NCBI GenBank assembly: GCA_045627185.1
Contig: JAZQNE010000065.1
Coordinates: forward strand, 1 to 25,282
DNA length: 25,282 nucleotides
Direction of reading: 5' to 3'
Origin: SZUA-448 sp045627185
GTDB taxonomy: Bacteria > Bacillota > Clostridia > Lachnospirales > Lachnospiraceae
The stretch's first letter is position 1. Each line of letters begins with the position of its first letter. Under the pieces are notes generated by a model. That model saw only the letters and a program-made list of their open reading frames with translations. It was not told the DNA's origin and ran no database searches. The position numbers and the translations under genes are program-made. Positions 14,565 to 21,298 of this stretch are shown here, piece by piece.

Positions 14565-17265
14565 CCTTTTCTCCTTCCGCAACCGCTTTCGCACCCCTTT
14601 TTTTCTTGCTTGCGGTTACTATTATTATTACCACAATTGCAATAAAAAGTAAAGCAAAAACTGCGGGAAGGACGATAGCCTTGATGTTTACTGCCTTTTC
14701 AAGACCACCCTGTACAAGAATCATTGCACTGATTCCATCAACCTTTATTGTGCCGGAAGCCTTTCCAAGGCTCTTGTTTCCTGCATTGGTACCGTTTGCG
14801 CAAATATCCCACTCACCTTCGGGAAGTGTAATCTCAACTTCTTCGGGATTTGCATTGAAAATGAAATACATAGCCTTTGACTTTTCGGTTTCCGGACCAC
14901 CGGTAACATTCATAACAACAAGGTTTTCCTTGTTAACGGCTACCTTTGAAACATATTTGTCAACATCTTCCGATGTTGTAAGTCTTAATACGGAATGTGC
15001 CTTTCTGAAAGCAATAAGTCCCTTGTAATACTCATAAACTTCTGCTGTGAGTGCATCATCAAGTGAGGCGTAATTGATTTCATTAACCGTATCGCCTGCA
15101 TCGTAACTGTTGGAGTTGAAAGTTCCGTCCGAATTAACCTTTGTACGAAGCATTTCTTCACCTGCCTGCATGAAAGGAATACCTTCGGCAGTCAGATAAA
15201 CAGCCGCTGCAAGCTTGTTCATCTTTACGCAGTCCTCATAGGATGCGTCTTTTCTTGAAAGAACTATTCTGTCAATAAGAGTATTGTTATCATGACATGA
15301 TGCGTAGTTAATTGTCTGTGAAGGACTCTTGCACCATCTGTCAGCGCCAAGGAAGCAGCGTACAATTGCAGCTTCGGAACCATTTCCGCCCGATACGAAA
15401 CCGGTACCCTGATCAAACACACTGCCCTTAAGACCGTCACGGATAGTATCGTTAAAGTAAGCAAATCCGGGTGTAAGTGACGAATTTGTCTGTGTTGCAA
15501 GCGGAATATCCTTTGTAATGAGTGTTGTCTGAGTCCAGCCTTCGCCGTAGAAAATAACGTCAGGATGTTTCTCATGAACAGTCTTTACAATTTCATTAAT
15601 TGTATCAACGTCAATAAGACCTACAAGGTCGAATCTGAAGCCGTCAATGTGATATTCCTCAACCCAGTAATTAACCGATTCAACAATGAACTTACGAACC
15701 ATGCTGCGCTCGGAAGCGGTGTCGTTTCCACAGCCTGAGCCGTTTGAATAAGTTCCGTCATCAGCAATACGTGAGAAATAACCGGGTGTAAGAACGTTCA
15801 TTGAGAATGTTGAAGCATTCTGAACGTGATTGTAAACAACATCCATAACAACGCTGATTCCGTTGTCATGAAGGGCCTTAACCATCCGCTTAAGCTCTGA
15901 AACGCGCACTGCTCCGTTTTTGGGGTCAGTTGAATAGGAGCCCTCGGGAATATTGTAGTTAACAGGGTCATAACCCCAGTTATAGCCGCCTGCAGTCTCA
16001 TTAACCGAACCGTAATCGTACATAGGAAGGATGTGAAGATGTGTAATTCCAAGGTCCTTCATATGATCAATACCGGTAGAAATTCCGGAATCGGTCTTTA
16101 CGCCTGTTTCCGTAAGTCCGAGGAACTTGCCTGCATTCTGGATATTTGAAGATTTTGATTCAGTCAGGTCACGGATATGGCCTTCATAAATAATGGCATC
16201 ATTGATTGTAAGGCCCGCATTGGGGTTCTTGTCTTTAGCCCAGCCCTCGGGATCTGTTGAATCAAGGTCAATAATCATGCCACGCTTGCCGTTTGCACCG
16301 GATGTACGTGCATAAGGGTCAATAGTTTCAACTGTTCTGCCGTCAATCAGGATGCTGTAGGTGTAGTAAACGCCGTTCTGATCGCCTGCTTTTTCGGCAA
16401 CCCATGTACCGTTAACGTCTTCCTTCATCTCAATTTTTTCAATGAGATCGCTTGCGAATTCGTCTCCGGCCTTGTAAAGGTTAACAGTGAGCTTCTCAGC
16501 AAGAGGTGCCCATACACGGAATGTTGTCTTTTCCTTTGTCCAGGTTGCACCAAGGTCACTGCCCGTGTAGGTATACTGTGCTTCAAATTCCTCTGTTGAA
16601 TATACGTTGGGCATATTAACGATGAAGCCGTCTCCCTCATAAAACAGTGTGTATCTGTGAGAGTTAATAAGTTCTTCCTTCAGATAAATCTTATAATCAT
16701 AACCGCCAACGTTCTTTACATCTGTAATTGTAAGGTCTCCGTCACGGCTTCTTACCTTGAATACGGTCATAAGATCTTCTTCAATCTTGCCTGTCATTGT
16801 AACGCCTACGGTTCCGTCATCATTACCCTTTACGGTTCTGACCTTGATGCCCAGAACAACGTCATTGCCATACTCTTTTGTATAGCCCTTAACGCCTGAT
16901 TCCACGTAAACGTCAACAGTACCCGAAACAACTTCTGCGATATCGATAAACTGGTCTTCTCCGATATCCTTGTCCCAGGCTGCTGTTCTTACAATAAAGC
17001 CAACGGATGAACAGCCTGCAGAAACCTGCATTGTAGCGATTCTTTCACCGTTTTCTTCTTTAAGTTCGTAACCGGCACCATCTTTACCTGCTTCCCAAAG
17101 CCATACATCCCAGCCGTCATATTCACCGCTTGCTCTGTGGAAATGGAAGCGGAGTGTAGGGCCGTTTGCAGCCTTGGCATTGGTAACGTTGCCAAAAAGT
17201 CCGACGGTGAGCAGCACCATCATGAATACTGCCACAAACCGTCTGAAACCATGATTTTTTCTCAT
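14548..17265 (-). CDS. pulA: Type I pullulanase (GH13), cell-surface and membrane-anchored
   Basis: It hydrolyses alpha-1,6 branches of pullulan, amylopectin and limit dextrins. The 905-residue protein has a signal peptide (1-33), a CBM41-like starch-binding domain (about 36-123, PTLRFHFHR ... GWDVWLWEAG), and a second beta domain (about 125-220). A CBM48-type domain follows (about 236-330), then the GH13 barrel from about 355. YNWGYDP (428-434) is the pullulanase hallmark. Catalytic regions are DVVYNH (475-480), GFRFDLVG with Asp 546, YGEGW with Glu 575, and CHDNN with Asp 659. A C-terminal beta domain is followed by a hydrophobic segment (about 862-885) and the basic tail SKKKRGAK, which should anchor it in the membrane. 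It has a strong GGGAGG site. First gene of a two-gene operon with the GH53 enzyme. Confidence 0.93.
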   Translation of the reverse strand: MRKNHGFRRFVAVFMMVLLTVGLFGNVTNAKAANGPTLRFHFHRASGEYDGWDVWLWEAGKDGAGYELKEENGERIATMQVSAGCSSVGFIVRTAAWDKDIGEDQFIDIAEVVSGTVDVYVESGVKGYTKEYGNDVVLGIKVRTVKGNDDGTVGVTMTGKIEEDLMTVFKVRSRDGDLTITDVKNVGGYDYKIYLKEELINSHRYTLFYEGDGFIVNMPNVYSTEEFEAQYTYTGSDLGATWTKEKTTFRVWAPLAEKLTVNLYKAGDEFASDLIEKIEMKEDVNGTWVAEKAGDQNGVYYTYSILIDGRTVETIDPYARTSGANGKRGMIIDLDSTDPEGWAKDKNPNAGLTINDAIIYEGHIRDLTESKSSNIQNAGKFLGLTETGVKTDSGISTGIDHMKDLGITHLHILPMYDYGSVNETAGGYNWGYDPVNYNIPEGSYSTDPKNGAVRVSELKRMVKALHDNGISVVMDVVYNHVQNASTFSMNVLTPGYFSRIADDGTYSNGSGCGNDTASERSMVRKFIVESVNYWVEEYHIDGFRFDLVGLIDVDTINEIVKTVHEKHPDVIFYGEGWTQTTLITKDIPLATQTNSSLTPGFAYFNDTIRDGLKGSVFDQGTGFVSGGNGSEAAIVRCFLGADRWCKSPSQTINYASCHDNNTLIDRIVLSRKDASYEDCVKMNKLAAAVYLTAEGIPFMQAGEEMLRTKVNSDGTFNSNSYDAGDTVNEINYASLDDALTAEVYEYYKGLIAFRKAHSVLRLTTSEDVDKYVSKVAVNKENLVVMNVTGGPETEKSKAMYFIFNANPEEVEITLPEGEWDICANGTNAGNKSLGKASGTIKVDGISAMILVQGGLEKAVNIKAIVLPAVFALLFIAIVVIIIVTASKKKRGAKAVAEGEKDVEKK

Positions 17266-17295
17266 AACTACCTCCCATAAGAAATATGTTCATTT

Positions 17296-17301
17296 ATACT
17301 A
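17296..17301 (-). promoter_or_regulatory. Extended -10 promoter of the pullulanase operon
   Basis: TAGTAT on the minus strand is preceded by TGC, giving an extended -10. No good -35 lies 16-18 bases upstream (T-rich sequence only), so the promoter may need an activator. It is about 30 bp before the start codon. Confidence 0.5.
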
Positions 17302-17341
17302 GCACAAAATGTCCAAAAAGAAAAGTATTTTTTTCTTTTTC

Positions 17342-17355
17342 TGGAAACGTTTCCA
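17342..17355 (-). promoter_or_regulatory. LacI/CcpA-type palindrome upstream of the pullulanase promoter
   Basis: TGGAAACGTTTCCA is a perfect 14-bp palindrome and its core equals the operator at 12318-12329. Its centre is near -60 relative to the predicted start, upstream of the -10 rather than over it. That position suggests activation or looping rather than simple blocking. The sequence also fits the loose cre pattern of CcpA. Confidence 0.65.
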
Positions 17356-17386
17356 AACCCAATCCGGTTATTCTTCACAAAACAAA

Positions 17387-17411
17387 AACAGTTCGCAAAA
17401 TGCGAACTGTT
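17387..17411 (-). terminator. Intrinsic terminator after the isomerase/epimerase gene
   Basis: AACAGTTCGCA (17387-17397) pairs with TGCGAACTGTT (17401-17411), 11 bp with a 3-nt loop. On the minus strand TTTTTGTTTTG follows. It ends the sensor-isomerase operon about 30 bases after the stop codon. Confidence 0.88.
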
Positions 17412-17443
17412 CATCAAGGCACGGTTATTCCCGTTCCGTTAAT

Positions 17444-18268
17444 TTATTTCATAAAGCCCCTGATTTTTTCAAAGCAGTCATTAAGCTGTCCTATATTAAC
17501 CGCTCCCGTTTTATCAAACGATGTTGCCTCAACCGTAAAGTAACCGTCATATCCTTTTTGCTTTACAAGATCAAAGAACGGTTCAAAAGCAATGTGTCCC
17601 GCACCGATCGGAAGTGTGCTCAGTTTGTCCCACTCAAGCACGCCGCCCGAATAGTCATTCACGTGAATATGAATTATCTTCTCCCAGAAGCGTTCTGAAG
17701 CCTTCTCAGCCATTTTTTCCATCTGGCCGTGGAACGCAGCCATTTTTGTGTCAAACGTGAAATAAAAGCCGTCACAGAGCGTCAGAAGTTCATCCCAGTG
17801 AGTCAGCGGATCGGAATTTGCACAAACCACGTTTTCGATTGTAAGCTTTACGCCATGCGAATCTGACAGCCGTACAAGCTCAGGTACGGCAGCAAGGGTT
17901 TTATCCATATGGGAGTCCGAAATTTTCCCGTTCCAGAGATGAAGCACAACCCTGTCGGCACCGATTTCATGTGCCATTGCGCAGTCCGCCTCAAATCGTG
18001 CAAGTCCCTGCGCACTGTTTCCTTCCGCAATGTCCTCTCCTATCCCTTTCTGACAATGAAGCACGGGAATGGGAACGTTCAGGCCTCTAAGCACATCCGT
18101 TATCCGGGGTCTTTCTTCCTGCCAGGTGGAATACATCATAAATTCCAGTCCGTCGCATTTAAGTTTCGGAACGAATGTTTTCAGCAAATTATAATCTCTG
18201 CCGTTCGGGCGTCCGATCATGGTGCCCGTCGAGCAGAGAATCATGTTTTTTGTATTCGGATTATCCAT
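17444..18268 (-). CDS. TIM-barrel sugar isomerase/epimerase (AP_endonuc_2 family)
   Basis: About 274 residues from the ATG at 18268, which has GAGGA eight bases upstream. Residues fit the xylose-isomerase-like barrel family: GLEFMMYS early, VVLHLWNG, TIENV (Glu about 145), FTFDTKMAAFH (Asp about 173, His about 180), IIHIHVNDYSGG (His about 202) and YFTVEATS (Glu about 247). The Glu-Asp-His-Glu set matches the metal site of this family. Members isomerise or epimerise sugars, inositols or sugar acids; the substrate is not readable here. The start overlaps the end of the sensor gene by 8 bases, so they are coupled. It is followed by a strong terminator and then the polysaccharide genes. Confidence 0.85.
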   Translation of the reverse strand: MDNPNTKNMILCSTGTMIGRPNGRDYNLLKTFVPKLKCDGLEFMMYSTWQEERPRITDVLRGLNVPIPVLHCQKGIGEDIAEGNSAQGLARFEADCAMAHEIGADRVVLHLWNGKISDSHMDKTLAAVPELVRLSDSHGVKLTIENVVCANSDPLTHWDELLTLCDGFYFTFDTKMAAFHGQMEKMAEKASERFWEKIIHIHVNDYSGGVLEWDKLSTLPIGAGHIAFEPFFDLVKQKGYDGYFTVEATSFDKTGAVNIGQLNDCFEKIRGFMK

Positions 18269-19793
18269 TGTTTTTATCCTCAGACAATGCAAAAATCACC
18301 TTTTCCGGTTTTCCGTCAGCAAGGGATGACAAACGGAAGAAGCTGAAAGTGCAGGCAGTTCCGCGTTTTGTCACGGCGTCGTGTTTTATCCTGTCTTTTC
18401 TGTCGAGTCTGTCGGCAACTGTTTTAAGTTCACAGAAGTTCTTTGTCGAACTGAAGCTTTCCTGGTGGCATACCGATGTGACAACCGACATGATTGTTGT
18501 ACGTGCGCTCAGCTCATTTCTGTCAATACCGTCACTTTCATCACCGGCAAACAATTCACCGACAAGACCGTTTTCAAGATCAACCACAAACATAACCCTG
18601 TAACTTCTTGCAAGTGCTCCAAGCGCAAGCTTGCTCTCCTCAAGACCGGTCCTTATTTCGTCCGCACGTCTTTCGGCCTTTGAAATCTCATTCAGACGGT
18701 CCTGCTCACGGCGTATTTCACGGTCCACGTTTGCAACTGACACATAAACCGCGGTTTCATCGCAGTCGCTGTGAATAAAACTGATTGAGTAATAAACGGG
18801 ATTTTTACCGCTCATCAGTCTGAAGTTGAAGGAATAACGTCCGTGTCTGTCAAGATTGCGAAGGACTTCATCCTTGCGTGCAGCGCGAATAAAGTAATCA
18901 ACATCCTCAGGGCAGAGCCTGCAGACCAGCGTTGTATCAATCCAGTCGGTAAAGTTTCCGGAATTATCTTTTCCTATAATTCCTGAAAATACCGGATTTA
19001 CCGCAACTATTTCAAAAAGATTTTCGTCATAGCTGACTCTGAGAACAGCAACATATTCCTGTACAAACGCACGGATTGCATCCTGCTGTTTTTTGTCCAG
19101 TTCGCGCATTTTCCTGTCTTTACTGGTTTCCATATCGCGCAGCATGGCGAAAACGAAAATCAGCTGGCCCACAAGCATGAAGGCTGACGCGTAAAACGGC
19201 ATGTTCGGGAAAACAACCTGGAAAATTCCGATTAGAATCAGGACAACCGATGCACAGAGAATGGTTGAGCCCTTGCCGCTGTTTTCGTCGCTTTCGGCGC
19301 ATCCGAATGAAATCAGGGCATAGAAGAAAATCAGGGCAAAATAGAAGAACTGAATAGCAAAAGATGCAATACGCAACGGGCCGGTAACATACCTTCCGTC
19401 CGGTGTAATTGTATAAATGATGCCTGTGCTGAAGTTTGCTATAAGAAGACCAACCTGGACAAGCCAGGGAATCATGGCAATGATTTTAACCCTGACAAGC
19501 TTCTTGTCTTCCATGTAAACTCCTGAGAAAACAAGCAGATAATACGCAACAAATCCCGATCCGCAAAGGTCAAGGAATGAAAGTATATTAAGCGGAAGAG
19601 GCGTCGAACTGATAAACCTTGCCACGATACCCCAGAAGAAATCAATAAGCGTGTACAGCAGGATATAGCTAAGCAATCTTCTGCATACACGTTTCTGACG
19701 TTTTGAAGTATCCGTATAGCAGGCTCTGAAATATATAATGGCAACCGAAAGAAGGCACACCATTGCAGTTAAAGCATAGTATCCGTATTCCAC
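18261..19793 (-). CDS. 7TM sensor protein with two PAS-like regions, no recognised output domain
   Basis: A 510-residue membrane protein. Residues 1-220 contain about seven hydrophobic segments, with a 7TM arrangement like many Lachnospiraceae diguanylate cyclases and kinases. A charged helix (about 221-237) leads to a PAS-like region (about 238-355, with VRFxFNFRLMSGK-like strands around 318-330). A second helical, probably coiled-coil stretch (about 356-395) and another PAS-like region (about 396-505) follow. No HisKA, HATPase, GGDEF, EAL or DNA-binding motif is seen, so the output is unknown. The start is a GTG with AGGAG nine bases upstream. It has its own promoter and overlaps the isomerase/epimerase gene. 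It may sense a ligand and act through a partner, or be a truncated regulator. Confidence 0.75.
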   Translation of the reverse strand: MEYGYYALTAMVCLLSVAIIYFRACYTDTSKRQKRVCRRLLSYILLYTLIDFFWGIVARFISSTPLPLNILSFLDLCGSGFVAYYLLVFSGVYMEDKKLVRVKIIAMIPWLVQVGLLIANFSTGIIYTITPDGRYVTGPLRIASFAIQFFYFALIFFYALISFGCAESDENSGKGSTILCASVVLILIGIFQVVFPNMPFYASAFMLVGQLIFVFAMLRDMETSKDRKMRELDKKQQDAIRAFVQEYVAVLRVSYDENLFEIVAVNPVFSGIIGKDNSGNFTDWIDTTLVCRLCPEDVDYFIRAARKDEVLRNLDRHGRYSFNFRLMSGKNPVYYSISFIHSDCDETAVYVSVANVDREIRREQDRLNEISKAERRADEIRTGLEESKLALGALARSYRVMFVVDLENGLVGELFAGDESDGIDRNELSARTTIMSVVTSVCHQESFSSTKNFCELKTVADRLDRKDRIKHDAVTKRGTACTFSFFRLSSLADGKPEKVIFALSEDKNNG

Positions 19794-19857
19794 GATAAAA
19801 CACTCCTATTCTGAATATGCGGGGCAATCCGCAGGTTTTTTTACCGGTTACAATTTA

Positions 19858-19886
19858 ATTTTACTTAATCGTAAAAGTCCTGTCAA
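19858..19886 (-). promoter_or_regulatory. Sigma-A promoter of the sensor-isomerase operon
   Basis: On the minus strand TTGACA (19881-19886), 17 bases and TAAAAT (19858-19863). The leader of about 58 bases contains two small stems (GGT/ACC around A-rich loop, TGCGG/CCGCA) that do not match a riboswitch I recognise. Confidence 0.8.
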
Positions 19887-19913
19887 CACAATACACTGCA
19901 AAGTGAGCTACAC

Positions 19914-19955
19914 CGGCAATTGAATTACCGGGGATTCCCGCTTGTTATCCTAAAA
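19914..19955 (-). repeat. 42-bp dispersed element, copy 2
   Basis: It matches 1634-1675 at 34 of 42 positions, ungapped and in the same orientation. The central palindrome is CGGGAATCCCCG with one change, and the neighbouring small stem is CCGG/CCGG around TAATTCAATTG, so pairing is kept although bases differ. It overlaps the last codon and stop codon of the permease gene, whereas copy 1 starts just after a stop codon. Confidence 0.6.
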
Positions 19956-21092
19956 ATGCCATGCATTGCTAAGAAGCATGAACGGTATGCAGATGATGGC
20001 AAAGAACGCAAGACTTATAAGTGTAAATACAAGTATGAATTTCCTGCCGTTTCCGGGATATTCACGCACGTAAATACGATAATTTATAACTGATGCCAGC
20101 GAGCCTATAAGCGAGCAGAGGCCCGCCGAATCAAGGCCGTAAAGCAGTGCGGCAAGGTTGTTTGAGAACGGATAAAGTACAATCGATGCGGGAACATTTG
20201 AAATAACCTGGCTTAAAAGAATGCTCCACCAGTACTCGTTGCCGGCAACCGATTTTTTAAGGAAGCCGCCTATTGCCTCATTGGCCGCAATCGATGACGA
20301 AAATACGAAGAAGCACAGAAACGTCAGCAAAAGGACATAATCCGTTTTGACCAGGATTTTACGGTCAAAAATCAGCACGATGACCGCCAGCCCGAGTGTA
20401 ATCCACGGCCAGAGCGTCGTACGGCTGATAATTGTAATGACAACAACCGCAAAGAGTGCAAGATAAAGGATTCTTTTTACACGTGCCGAAGGATCCCAGG
20501 GCTCAAGGCTGTCATTTTCGGAATTAATGGCTTCCTTCGGGTCCTTTCTGTACAGAACACAGATAAACACTGAAAGAAGGATTGCGCTGGATACCCAGAG
20601 CGGTGACATATGAAGCATAAAATCCCATGCGGAAACTCCCGACTGTCCGTAAAGGAAAAGGTTCTGCGGACTTCCGAACGGTGTAAGAAGCGAACCTCTT
20701 ATGGCTGCAATGTTTTCCATTGAAATAACGGGAAGGATGTATTTTTCTTTATTGCCGGCCCTGAAAAGAATAATTGTCAGAGGGACAAAAATAATAAGAG
20801 AAACATCGTTGGTTACAAACATTGAAGAGAAGAAAACGCAGAAAATCAGGAAGAATGACATTCCGCGCATTGTTGCAATTTTCCCCGCAAAACGCAGGAA
20901 AGGCAGGAAAATATTTTCCTGCTTAAAGCCCTCAAGAACCGTAAGCATCATGAACAATGTGGCAAGAGTATGCCAGTCAATGTCACCGATCAGTTGCTTC
21001 GAAGGCGGTGTAATGATTAAAGCTGCAACGGCTGCCAGGAGAGCAACTGTCAGCATAAGTTCTTTCTTAAAAAAAGCCGCAATCTTTTTCAT
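19950..21092 (-). CDS. Anion/ion permease of the ArsB/NhaD/SLC13 superfamily
   Basis: A 380-residue integral membrane protein with about ten hydrophobic segments. Two motifs typical of the ion transporter superfamily are present: FVTNDVSLIIFVPLT (about 92-106), and NIAAIRGSLLTPFGSPQNLFLYG (about 127-149), in which the polar SxxxPxGxPQN hairpin forms the substrate site in relatives. Members carry dicarboxylates, arsenite, or sodium in exchange for protons; the residues do not decide between them. The ribosome site before the ATG is weak. It is transcribed alone from a promoter divergent to the histidine kinase gene, which suggests but does not prove a regulatory link. Confidence 0.85.
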   Translation of the reverse strand: MKKIAAFFKKELMLTVALLAAVAALIITPPSKQLIGDIDWHTLATLFMMLTVLEGFKQENIFLPFLRFAGKIATMRGMSFFLIFCVFFSSMFVTNDVSLIIFVPLTIILFRAGNKEKYILPVISMENIAAIRGSLLTPFGSPQNLFLYGQSGVSAWDFMLHMSPLWVSSAILLSVFICVLYRKDPKEAINSENDSLEPWDPSARVKRILYLALFAVVVITIISRTTLWPWITLGLAVIVLIFDRKILVKTDYVLLLTFLCFFVFSSSIAANEAIGGFLKKSVAGNEYWWSILLSQVISNVPASIVLYPFSNNLAALLYGLDSAGLCSLIGSLASVINYRIYVREYPGNGRKFILVFTLISLAFFAIICIPFMLLSNAWHF

Positions 21093-21122
21093 AATAATAA
21101 GCCCGTAAAAAGTTTTTCAGAA

Positions 21123-21151
21123 ATAATAATCTTTATTTAATTATCGGTCAA
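21123..21151 (-). promoter_or_regulatory. Sigma-A promoter of the permease gene
   Basis: On the minus strand TTGACC (21146-21151), 17 bases and TATTAT (21123-21128), each one base off consensus. It is about 30 bp before the ATG. Confidence 0.7.
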
Positions 21152-21298
21152 GTTTTATTTTGTTTTACCGAAAATACTAAAAAGTGGTTTTTTTTCGAAA
21201 AAAACATCTGGGACCTATTTTTTCTTCAAGAAAAGTAGTATACTGAATGGAAATTTGTATATTGCGTATTTAATTATTGCAATTTATGGAGGATTGTT
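21152..21298. other. Divergent intergenic region between permease and histidine kinase
   Basis: It is very A+T rich. T8-CG-A7 (21188-21204) is a long symmetric A/T tract likely to bend DNA or act as an UP-like element. TATACT at 21239-21244 could be the -10 of the plus-strand kinase gene, but no good -35 is seen at the proper distance. GGAGGA at 21288-21293 is the kinase ribosome binding site. Confidence 0.4.

Noticed and set aside
14573..14590. Operator-like GAAAGCGGTTGC on the minus strand near the pullulanase-GH53 junction.
   Set aside because: It lies inside the pullulanase coding end (Lys-Ala-Val-Ala) and has no promoter beside it, so the match is probably a by-product of codons.
14495..15028. 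A 177-codon open frame on the plus strand.
   Set aside because: It is antisense to the pullulanase and galactanase genes; its composition mirrors the opposite strand and no family motif is visible.
17420..17455. Possible third copy of the 42-bp element near the isomerase stop (ATTCCCG).
   Set aside because: Only a short stretch agrees and the palindrome and flanking stem are missing.
19794..19857. Possible riboswitch in the sensor-gene leader.
   Set aside because: The leader is only about 58 bases, with two tiny stems and no match to a riboswitch core I know.
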